Origin: an uncultured Duncaniella sp. | GTDB lineage: Bacteria > Bacteroidota > Bacteroidia > Bacteroidales > Muribaculaceae | DNA: 64,000 nucleotides | Assembly: GCA_910589485.1 (NCBI GenBank) | Contig: CAJUSW010000002.1 | Span: forward strand, 382,978 to 446,977 | Direction: 5' to 3' | Shown here: positions 17,998-25,627 of the stretch, one piece after another | Position numbering within the stretch: position 1 is the first letter of the stretch | How the letters are laid out: each line of letters begins with the position of its first letter | Notes under the pieces: model-generated | What the model saw: only the letters and a program-made list of their open reading frames with translations | Told to the model about the DNA's origin: nothing | Databases searched by the model: none | Program-made: the position numbers and the translations under genes

Positions 17998-19593
17998 ATG
18001 AATATTAAATCACTCACCCTGTCGTTGCTCCTCTGCCTCGCCGCAATCCCCGCGTGGGCCCAGTCGAGCTACGATGATCCTATGTCGCAGGCTCTTATGC
18101 AGGCTTTCGACGAGCTCCTTGCCGAAGATCCCCGCGACCCCGAGACACTTGTGCGTCGCGCCGGTCTATATTATGCCCACCACGATTATGTAAAGGCTCT
18201 CGATGATGTCAACACCGCGATGAAATATTTCCCGGCCGATGATGACGAGGCCCGTTATCCGGCCTATCAGCTCCGCGCCAAGATATATCAGCGTCAGAAA
18301 AAGTATCAGGACGCGCTCGCCGATCTCAACGAGGTGCTCAAGGTATCCCCCCAGGACTATGGCACCATCTATCAGCGTGCCGGTGTGCTATATGAGCTTG
18401 GCCGTTACCCCGAGTCCAACGCCGACTATAACCTCATGCTCCGTCTCAACCCCCATAGCCAAGATGCCCTGCTCGGCAAGGCTAAGGTGGCCGTGAAGCA
18501 GAACAATCTCGGCACTGCAAGCGAGCTCGCCGACCGCGCCGTGTCGCTCACCCCCAACCGTAGTGAGATCTACATAGGTCGCGCATCCGTGCGCAACCTC
18601 ATGGGCAACCGCCAGGGAGCAGTCGAGGACTATATTTCGGCCATATCCATCGACAATGAGAGCACCGCACGCGCCCTGCAACAGCTTGTGGCCCTCTCCC
18701 GCACTGACTATCCTGTAGTCATGGCCGGATTGTCGTCGGCCATCACCAAGGCTCCGCGCAACGGCATGTTCTACTTCATCCGTGCCATGATCGCCCAGGG
18801 TCACTGCAACTATCTGGCCGCCATAGCCGACTATGACAAGATCATCAACGAGAATCTCGACTCCTATCCCGGTCTCAACGGTGCGCTCGCTGAGTGCTAC
18901 TACTATCTTGGCCGTTACGACCGTGCTCTGCTCAATGCCGACTACGCCATCAGCGCCACCGATGACAACGCATTCTACTATGTGCTGAAATCGCGCATTA
19001 AGCGTGCCCAGGGCGACAACGAGGCTGCCCTCGATGCCGCTGAAAAGGCTCTTGAAAAGACTCCCGAATCGATCGATGCGCTTGAAGCCAAGGCGCTTGC
19101 CGAGGTCGCTCTCGGTCAGCCTGCTGGAGCCTCGGTGGCTCTCAGCGAGGCTGCTATGGTCAACCCTGAGAATCCCATGATACAGATTCTGCGTGGATGG
19201 GTGCTCGGTGACTACCGCAAGCAGAAGGCCAACTCGGAGCGCGCTTACGAGATGGTTCTTGACATGGATTTCGACTTTGACAACGTGCAGTCGCTCCGCG
19301 GATTCGCTCTCCTCGCCCTCGACCGCAAGGAGCAGGCCGACAATTGGATGGAACGTGTGCTCGATACTGCCGAGGACTATGACGGTGCTGTCAACTACTA
19401 CGCCACATGCTACTACGCTCAGTCGGGTATGCCCGAGCGCGCACTCCGTTGCATGGAGGCATCCCTCGAGAAAGGCTACGCCAACTATCACAACTGGACC
19501 AAGGCCACCGAGGCCAACGTCAACTGCTCCCCCCTCCGCAACGATCCCCGCTTCACCGCCCTCCTCGACCGCTACTCCCACCTCTTTAAATAA
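17998..19593 (+). CDS. Exported TPR-repeat protein
   Basis: 531-aa protein with a clear signal peptide (MNIKSLTLSLLLCLAAIPAW, cleavage near AQS). Most of the remainder is tetratricopeptide repeats, seen as recurring patterns such as YKALDDVNTAMKYF-like, QDALADLNEVLKVSPQDY and PESNADYNLMLRLNPHSQDA, then again through residue 480. TPR arrays act as protein-binding scaffolds, here in the periplasm. It follows kdsA by 181 bases with no obvious promoter match. No enzymatic domain is visible; partner unknown. Confidence 0.85.
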   Translation: MNIKSLTLSLLLCLAAIPAWAQSSYDDPMSQALMQAFDELLAEDPRDPETLVRRAGLYYAHHDYVKALDDVNTAMKYFPADDDEARYPAYQLRAKIYQRQKKYQDALADLNEVLKVSPQDYGTIYQRAGVLYELGRYPESNADYNLMLRLNPHSQDALLGKAKVAVKQNNLGTASELADRAVSLTPNRSEIYIGRASVRNLMGNRQGAVEDYISAISIDNESTARALQQLVALSRTDYPVVMAGLSSAITKAPRNGMFYFIRAMIAQGHCNYLAAIADYDKIINENLDSYPGLNGALAECYYYLGRYDRALLNADYAISATDDNAFYYVLKSRIKRAQGDNEAALDAAEKALEKTPESIDALEAKALAEVALGQPAGASVALSEAAMVNPENPMIQILRGWVLGDYRKQKANSERAYEMVLDMDFDFDNVQSLRGFALLALDRKEQADNWMERVLDTAEDYDGAVNYYATCYYAQSGMPERALRCMEASLEKGYANYHNWTKATEANVNCSPLRNDPRFTALLDRYSHLFK

Positions 19594-19631
19594 TCGAGAA
19601 GTAAACTAAGAGTACACAAGGATTTAATATT

Positions 19632-19671
19632 GTAGGCCTGTCTCCCGATTCCCCATCGGCGACAGGCCTAC
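19632..19671 (+). terminator. Perfect 11-bp hairpin after the TPR gene
   Basis: GTAGGCCTGTC at 19632-19642 pairs perfectly with GACAGGCCTAC at 19661-19671 across an 18-base loop, 38 bases after the TPR stop. There is no T-run, so it may be a rho-assisted terminator or an mRNA 3' end stabiliser. Confidence 0.5.
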
Positions 19672-19717
19672 GGTGTATCTCTATGGATTCCAAACCATCC
19701 GCAGGCTCAATATCCAT

Positions 19718-19860
19718 TTAGCCCCGAATGGGGCGATGTAATCGTAGCCCCGCCACGAGCGACAGATGCAAATTGCCCGTCAGGGCAAAATTTGCATCGT
19801 GGCGCGAGGTGCGGGGAAACAAAACAAGCACCACGACGGGCGTCGAAGACGTCCTATAAT
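19718..19860 (+). repeat. Dispersed palindromic repeat, copy A
   Basis: One of six related elements in the window. It begins with a GCCCC...GGGGC hairpin followed by GATGTAAT, contains an inner palindrome (GATGCAAATTGCCC paired with GGGCAAAATTTGCATC) and ends with the hairpin GGGCGTCGAAGACGTCC followed by TATAAT. Other copies: 43859-43998, 44091-44229, 54279-54380, 62063-62201 and 62338-62478. It fills the gap between the convergent TPR and esterase genes. Confidence 0.8.
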
Positions 19861-19881
19861 AGACGCGTGGGTTAGAAAAAT

Positions 19882-20715
19882 CTACTGACACTGAATGACA
19901 CGTCCGGGGAGGGTGGAGAGTTGATAGAGGAGGGTGAGAGCGAGGCGGTAGTGGCCGGCTGTGTTGGGATGCAGGCGGTCGGTGGCGCCATCGGTGAAAT
20001 ATTGGGCGTAGGCATCATCCATAGGGTAGAGACCCGAGAGTGCGTAGGTGTCGATCACCGGAACCGACCATATGGCCGAAGCCTCCTTTACAGCATCCAC
20101 ATAATCGGAAATGTACAGCCCCAGACGGTTGGCATAGCACTCGGCCGGTTGCCAGTTGGTGTCGCTACGCAGGAATCCCGCGCGGTGGATAGGGGTGAGC
20201 ACCACAATCTGTTTGTCGGGATAACGGCTCTTGAGCATTGACAGAGCATTGTTGATGCGCCCCTTGAACGTGGATTGATCCATGTTCAGAGTCCTCTTTT
20301 TCAGCACAGCTGCACGCTTCGGCTCGCCGAGGGCAAAGTCGGTCTTTTCGGCCGTCTCGGTGTACCATTCCCCCATAGCCGTGTCATGGATATAGTCGTT
20401 GGTACCAATGAATATCATTATTGCATCGAAATCGGTGCCATGTTCCTTGTCGAGCAGACCGGCCTGGCGTTCCAGATCGTCCCACTGCCGTCCTGATTTG
20501 GCATATACATACGGCGTTATGCCGAGCCACTCGGCAAGCCATTGCCAATACTTCTTGGTGGAGGGCGATAGCCTGGCATCAGTGATGGAGTCGCCAAGAT
20601 AGGCTACTTTCAGATTCTTCCAGGGGTGATAGGGTGACACCTCGGGGGCCGATGCGGTGGCACCGAATGTCATGGCCACCAGCATGAGTATTGCTATGAA
20701 TTTCTTGTTTATCAT
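19882..20715 (-). CDS. SGNH/GDSL-family secreted esterase
   Basis: Probable carbohydrate esterase or acetylesterase. Start chosen at 20715 because MINKKFIAILMLVAMTFGA is a proper signal peptide; upstream in-frame codons overlap the neighbouring gene's spacer. The SGNH blocks are present: S43 in YLGDSITDAR, GTND in IFIGTNDYIHD, and the Asp-His pair in DRLHPN near the C-terminus; 277 aa. It starts 27 bases after the pectinase gene ends, so both are likely on one transcript, and a role in removing acetyl groups from pectin is a reasonable inference. A lipase or generic hydrolase role cannot be excluded. Confidence 0.87.
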   Translation of the reverse strand: MINKKFIAILMLVAMTFGATASAPEVSPYHPWKNLKVAYLGDSITDARLSPSTKKYWQWLAEWLGITPYVYAKSGRQWDDLERQAGLLDKEHGTDFDAIMIFIGTNDYIHDTAMGEWYTETAEKTDFALGEPKRAAVLKKRTLNMDQSTFKGRINNALSMLKSRYPDKQIVVLTPIHRAGFLRSDTNWQPAECYANRLGLYISDYVDAVKEASAIWSVPVIDTYALSGLYPMDDAYAQYFTDGATDRLHPNTAGHYRLALTLLYQLSTLPGRVIQCQ

Positions 20716-20741
20716 GGTGATTATCTTGTAAATAGTGGTAT

Positions 20742-22952
20742 TCAGTATTCCACAACATGCCACAGGTCGCGTATGCGTTGCTCGGGATCCCATTTTCCGT
20801 CAAATGTCCATTGAGCCGTCACCGTGTGATACTCCGGGGCACCTTTCGCGCTCTTCATGTTGTCGGCGAGCCAACCGCCGTGTCCGCCTTCCCTCACGCA
20901 TCCGTTGTAATAGACCCTGTGGCCCCACGGGCATGGATCCACGGTCTTCCCGGCCGAGAGTGCCGGCTGAGCTCTGTAGGCGTGGTCGATGTCAGCGTCG
21001 ATGATATTCTTTGACAGCCGGCAGTTAAGCAGATAGAATTGCGAGTCGTGATGGTAACGCCCGAGCGGAGTGGGCTTTATGGCGTCAAATTCCGAGTCCT
21101 TGACCACAAACTTGTTGTCGATGTCCCGGCTTCCGTCGTGCCACAGTATGGCCCTTGTATCGCCGAGAAAACGGCAACGGGTGGCGTAGCAGGTGCCACG
21201 CGGACAGATGAAATCGACTCCGGGACAACGGATGAAGAGATCGGCGTGGTAATACATACCCCCTTTGCCGTCCTCCCCTTTTCCCCAAAGCGAGAGCGCG
21301 TCGTTGCCGTCGGACACTATGTTGCTGTTGAGGATGATGGTCCTTGTGCCCTTGCCATACACTGCAAACTGGTGGGTTGTGGTGTTGGTCACCGTGCTAC
21401 CGTAATTGTTTATCATCGTGAGTCCGCTTATGAGGCAATCGTTGCCCTCCTCGGTGATGCACACAATGCCAGCATGGATCTTTTTACCGCGATACTCGCT
21501 CACCATCATGGTCTCGCGGGCCTCGGCGCCAACTATGATACAGCTGTCACGGTTCTCACCCACAAGCACTATGTTGGGACGGTCGATAATGACTTTCTGA
21601 TTGTACAGGCCTTTCTTTATGAGTATCTTGAAAGGTTCTGTGCCGTTCTCGGGAGCCTTTTCGATGGCGGCCTGTATGCTCTCGCCACGGTTGACCACCG
21701 CATCAAAATCCTTTTCATCCACCTGAGGGATCACCCCGAGCGTGAGGGTGCCGTTCTCGTTGGCCCCCTTGGTGTCGAGGCTTATGTTGATTTTGTTCTT
21801 GGGATCGTAGCGGTCGGCCCACTTGTCGTACATCTCATACAGCTCGGCCGGACGACCTGAATACCAGGCATATCCATTACGGCGCTCCTTGCCTATGTCG
21901 GCCAACCGGCGACGGGGTATGCCGTCACGGTCACACACAAACGGGGCATTGTTCTCCAGATCATAGTATCTGGCCCACAGCGGTGTACGGTTGGCGGGAT
22001 CATCCACAAGCTCGGCTTCCCAGTTGCCGTCGATCAGCACTCGGCGGTAGGAGATACCGGTGAGTTTATATCTGTCAAACCATGCCATGGCTCCATGCAC
22101 GGCCCTTTTCACCTTTTTATCGGGATTGGGGATCTGCATGAGCATCCGCACTATTGACGCGCTCTCCTGCGAGCAGTAGGAGGGGAGCTCATAGGCACGG
22201 GCCTTGGCGGGGGCCAATGTCACGTGATCGTGTTGCTGACACCACACCGTGGGCTTACCGTCGGCGATGATCTGGGTGGCGAGTATGCACTCCACCCCCT
22301 TGTCAAAGGCGCGTTTCATCCTCGACTTCTGCGACTTGTCGCATAGGTCTCCGCCATAGGGAGCCACGCCATCGTGAATGTCACGTATCATCTCCATGGT
22401 GTTGACCATCGCGTCGTCGTTGTAGGTGATATGGGGCTGATAGTCCCTCTGTTCGGGCCAGAATTGGGGCCAACCGCCGTTGTCATACTGTCCTGAGAGC
22501 AGATACTCCACCCCCTTGCGGAAACTGTCGCGGTAGCGGGTGTCACCGGTGGCGGCATACAGCCGGGCCAGGAAGCCGAGTTGCAGGTTGGTGGCATCAT
22601 TGTCGGTGGTGGAGTCGTCGCGCCGGCTCTTGTCGGCAAGCACCCGGGCTTTCTGCTCCTCGCTCATGGGCGACACCATGTCGACATTCTTGGGCCAACC
22701 GCCCGTGTCGCGTTGCCACAGGAGCACCTGTTCGCCTATACGGCGGGCCTCCTCGGTCTTGTAGAACTCGGGGTTCTCCTCGCGGAGTATCCGTTTGTGA
22801 GACTTCTTCTTGTCAGCCTTCCCCTTGTCGGCGGGTCGGGCTTTTCCGGTCACGGTTGCTGTTTCTCCGCCCGCCACCGGGCGCGGATCTCTCTCAGTGG
22901 CGTTGATATTGAGCGTGAAGGCCAACGCCAGGGCTATGGAAAGTAGTTTCAT
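20742..22952 (-). CDS. Two-domain pectate lyase (PL10) - pectinesterase (CE8) protein
   Basis: Secreted 736-aa pectin-degrading protein. After the signal peptide and a Lys/Arg-rich linker, residues about 78-377 form a PL10 pectate lyase domain (LLWQRDTGGWPKN, YDNGGWPQFWPE, ITYNDDAMVNTMEMI). From about residue 417 a right-handed beta-helix typical of CE8 pectin methylesterase begins (NRGESIQAAIEKAPENG, KGLYNQKVII, NIVLVGENRDSCIIVG). The catalytic Asp region is recognisable as CPGVDFI near residue 580, but the usual GNVDFIFGN form is altered to DFICPRGTC. The domain order would demethylate and cleave homogalacturonan in one protein. The SGNH esterase follows. Confidence 0.9.
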   Translation of the reverse strand: MKLLSIALALAFTLNINATERDPRPVAGGETATVTGKARPADKGKADKKKSHKRILREENPEFYKTEEARRIGEQVLLWQRDTGGWPKNVDMVSPMSEEQKARVLADKSRRDDSTTDNDATNLQLGFLARLYAATGDTRYRDSFRKGVEYLLSGQYDNGGWPQFWPEQRDYQPHITYNDDAMVNTMEMIRDIHDGVAPYGGDLCDKSQKSRMKRAFDKGVECILATQIIADGKPTVWCQQHDHVTLAPAKARAYELPSYCSQESASIVRMLMQIPNPDKKVKRAVHGAMAWFDRYKLTGISYRRVLIDGNWEAELVDDPANRTPLWARYYDLENNAPFVCDRDGIPRRRLADIGKERRNGYAWYSGRPAELYEMYDKWADRYDPKNKINISLDTKGANENGTLTLGVIPQVDEKDFDAVVNRGESIQAAIEKAPENGTEPFKILIKKGLYNQKVIIDRPNIVLVGENRDSCIIVGAEARETMMVSEYRGKKIHAGIVCITEEGNDCLISGLTMINNYGSTVTNTTTHQFAVYGKGTRTIILNSNIVSDGNDALSLWGKGEDGKGGMYYHADLFIRCPGVDFICPRGTCYATRCRFLGDTRAILWHDGSRDIDNKFVVKDSEFDAIKPTPLGRYHHDSQFYLLNCRLSKNIIDADIDHAYRAQPALSAGKTVDPCPWGHRVYYNGCVREGGHGGWLADNMKSAKGAPEYHTVTAQWTFDGKWDPEQRIRDLWHVVEY

Positions 22953-23005
22953 GATATATGTTACAGATCAGGTATTTAGGTGTCAGAGGATATTGCCCCC
23001 CCCTC

Positions 23006-24496
23006 TCAGCGTCGGGAGGGGATGAGTGAGCGCAGGGACACGCGCTCGATGCGGAGCACCATGTAGACGTAGAGTGCCAGCAGGGGTGTGCGCAGAGCCA
23101 TGGTGATCCACGGATGGGCCTCGATGGCTATGAGCTCGCCCACGATCCACAGCGCCAGTCCGGCGAAGAAGTAGAGCGCGAGGCGGGGCACATTGTAGCC
23201 GATGGGGTAGTGTACACGCCCGGCCACGTAGCTCGCCACCATCATCACGCCATAGCATCCGAGGGCGGCCCAGGCGCATCCCATGTAGCCATATAGGGGT
23301 ACGAGCCACACGTTGAGCACCACGGTCACGGCCAGGCCGAGGAGCGACAGCCACATTCCCCATATGGTCTTGTCGGTGAGCTTGTACCACAGCGACAGGT
23401 TGAAGAATATGCCGAAGAACAGCTCGGCTATCATCAGCACCGGCACCACCTTGAGTCCGCTGAAATAGGACGCGGCGATGAAATGGCGCAGTATGTCGAG
23501 ATAATACATCACCCCGAGGAATATGAGCATCGCGAAGATCACAAACCACCGCATGGCGTCGCGGTAGCTCTGCAGTTTGTCATCACCCTGCTCCTTGGAG
23601 CGGGCGAAGATGAACGGCTCGTAGGCGAAGCGGAAAGCCTGGATGAACATCACCATCACGATGGCTATCTTGTAGTTGGCTCCGTATATGCCCACGTCGT
23701 TGATGGCCTGGGCCTTGTCGGCATACAGCATAGGCATGAGCAGTGTGCCGAGGGTCTGGTTCATGATGCCTGCTATGCCGAGCACGAGCAGGGGTGCCGA
23801 GTAGGCCAGCATCTCGCGCCACAGGGCCGGGTTGAACCGCCAGCGGAAACCGGTGAGCTCGGGGATGAGCAGGAGCAGATTGACGGCCGAGGAGATGAAG
23901 TTGGCCAAGAATATGTAGCCGATGCCGAAATCGGGGTCGTAAAACCATGCTATCCATCCCGGAGCGTTCTCCCACAGCCAGGGACATATGAGGATGAAGA
24001 AGAGGTTGAGGCCGATGTTGAGGGCAATGTTCACTAAGCGCAGTGAGGCAAAGCGCAACGGCCTCTTGGCATAGCGCAGATAGCTGAACGGCAATGCCGT
24101 GAATGCGTCGAGGGCTACTGTGACTATCATCAGCGCTATGTAGATGTGATGGTCGGGGGCATGGAGGGCGGCCGACACCGGGCCGATGAACGCGAGCATC
24201 AGCGCCACGAAAGCCGTGGAGCTGACTCCGAGCGAGATGAGCCCCGTGGAGTAGACCTCCATGGGATCCTTGTAGCGGTCATGGTTGGCAAACCTGAAGA
24301 AGCCTGTCTCCATGCCATAGGTGAGTATGATGAGCGCCAGGGCTACGGCCGAGTACACGTAGGTGACCACGCCGTATTCCTGGGCGGGAAACATCTGGGT
24401 GTACAGCGGCACCAGGCACCAGTTGAGGAAACGGCCTATGATACTGCTGAGTCCGTAGATAGCTGTATCCTTGGCGAGTGATTTTATTCCGGCCAT
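23006..24496 (-). CDS. Polysaccharide/oligosaccharide flippase (Wzx-like, MATE fold)
   Basis: 496-aa inner-membrane protein with about 14 hydrophobic helices, starting MAGIKSLAKDTAIYGLSSI, the common opening of Bacteroidales lipopolysaccharide/capsule flippases, with a conserved GRFLNWCLVPLYTQMF stretch. Such proteins move undecaprenyl-linked sugar units to the periplasmic face. The start overlaps the end of ruvB by 13 bases, indicating translational coupling. No glycosyltransferases are nearby, so it is not part of a visible capsule locus. The C-terminus is short and basic (SLIPSRR). Confidence 0.9.
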   Translation of the reverse strand: MAGIKSLAKDTAIYGLSSIIGRFLNWCLVPLYTQMFPAQEYGVVTYVYSAVALALIILTYGMETGFFRFANHDRYKDPMEVYSTGLISLGVSSTAFVALMLAFIGPVSAALHAPDHHIYIALMIVTVALDAFTALPFSYLRYAKRPLRFASLRLVNIALNIGLNLFFILICPWLWENAPGWIAWFYDPDFGIGYIFLANFISSAVNLLLLIPELTGFRWRFNPALWREMLAYSAPLLVLGIAGIMNQTLGTLLMPMLYADKAQAINDVGIYGANYKIAIVMVMFIQAFRFAYEPFIFARSKEQGDDKLQSYRDAMRWFVIFAMLIFLGVMYYLDILRHFIAASYFSGLKVVPVLMIAELFFGIFFNLSLWYKLTDKTIWGMWLSLLGLAVTVVLNVWLVPLYGYMGCAWAALGCYGVMMVASYVAGRVHYPIGYNVPRLALYFFAGLALWIVGELIAIEAHPWITMALRTPLLALYVYMVLRIERVSLRSLIPSRR

Positions 24497-25512
24497 AGAC
24501 TGCCTTGATGAGTGGGTGGATTGATTTTCAGATGATTGTAGGCAAGCGATGTCACCTCGCGTCCGCGGGGTGTGCGGCGCAGAAAGCCCTCCATGATCAG
24601 GAACGGCTCATACACCTCCTCGATCGTGTCCTGCTCCTCGCCTATGGCGGTGGCTATGGTGGAGAGGCCCACGGGACCACCGTTGAACTTGTTGATCATC
24701 GTGAGCAGGAGTTTGTGGTCCATCTCGTCGAGTCCGTAACGGTCGATGTTGAGGGCCTCGAGGGCAAAGCGGGCTATTTCGGGGTCGATGTCGCCTGTCC
24801 CCTTCACCTGCGCGAAATCGCGCACGCGCCTGAGCAGGGCGTTGGCTATACGGGGGGTACCTCGCGAGCGCATGGCTATCTCGTGGGCCGCCTCGGGAGT
24901 GATCTTCACCTTGAGCAGAGCCGCCGAGCGGGCTATGATGCGCTCAAGCACCTCGTGGCTGTAGTATTCCAGGTGGCAGTTGATGCCAAATCGGGCGCGC
25001 ATCGGAGCGGTGAGCATTCCCGAGCGGGTGGTGGCGCCCACGAGCGTGAACGGCGACAGCGACAGCTGCACCGAGCGCGCGCCCGGGCCCTTGTCGATCA
25101 TTATGTCGATGCGGTAATCCTCCATGGCCGAGTAGAGATACTCCTCGACCACACGGCTCAGGCGGTGTATCTCGTCGATGAACAGCACATCGTTCTCGCC
25201 CAGCGAGGTGAGTATTCCCGCCAGGTCGCCCGGCTTGTCGAGCACCGGGCCCGAGGTGACCTTGAAGTTGACCCCCAGCTCGTTGGCGATGATGCCGGCG
25301 AGGGTGGTCTTGCCGAGTCCCGGAGGGCCGAAGAGCAGCAGATGGTCCAGGGCCTCCCCGCGCATACGGGCCGCCTGGACAAACACCTTGAGATTCTCAA
25401 CGATCTTCTCCTGACCGTTGAACGCGTCAAAGAACGACGGCCTCAACGCCCGCTCAAACTCCTTGTCGGCATTACTATTGTTGCGTATATCGAAATCAGT
25501 TTCCATTTTCAA
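24484..25512 (-). CDS. ruvB: Holliday junction branch-migration helicase RuvB
   Basis: AAA+ motor that drives branch migration with RuvA. Visible: Walker A GPPGLGKTT (about residue 61), Walker B FIDEIHRL, sensor 1 VGATTRSG and the C-terminal winged-helix with RTPRGREVTSLAYNHL; 342 aa is standard. Either ATG 25512 (MKMETDFD) or ATG 25506 (METDFD) may be the start; a TATCTTTG -7 element lies only 4 bases upstream of 25512, which favours the inner start or a very short leader. The 3' end overlaps the flippase gene by 13 bases. Confidence 0.97.
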   Translation of the reverse strand: MKMETDFDIRNNSNADKEFERALRPSFFDAFNGQEKIVENLKVFVQAARMRGEALDHLLLFGPPGLGKTTLAGIIANELGVNFKVTSGPVLDKPGDLAGILTSLGENDVLFIDEIHRLSRVVEEYLYSAMEDYRIDIMIDKGPGARSVQLSLSPFTLVGATTRSGMLTAPMRARFGINCHLEYYSHEVLERIIARSAALLKVKITPEAAHEIAMRSRGTPRIANALLRRVRDFAQVKGTGDIDPEIARFALEALNIDRYGLDEMDHKLLLTMINKFNGGPVGLSTIATAIGEEQDTIEEVYEPFLIMEGFLRRTPRGREVTSLAYNHLKINPPTHQGSLWPE

Positions 25513-25515
25513 TCA

Positions 25516-25523
25516 CAAAGATA
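25516..25523 (-). promoter_or_regulatory. Possible -7 promoter element before ruvB
   Basis: On the minus strand the sequence reads TATCTTTG, matching TAnnTTTG, immediately before the ruvB start. The -33 element is not evident. If used, the transcript would have almost no leader. Confidence 0.35.
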
Positions 25524-25627
25524 ATGAAAAATCTCCGTTTCGCGGTCATAGCCTGAATCCAATCAAAGGCCCTTGCGTGAATTTTCCGGATTTATGAAAC
25601 TGACCTGCCGGCGGGGTAGGGCAGGGA

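Noticed and set aside
22996..23003. Run of eight C between the flippase and pectinase genes as a phase-variation tract
   Set aside because: It lies in the noncoding gap and just past the flippase stop, so length change would not alter either protein; an effect on expression is possible but unsupported.
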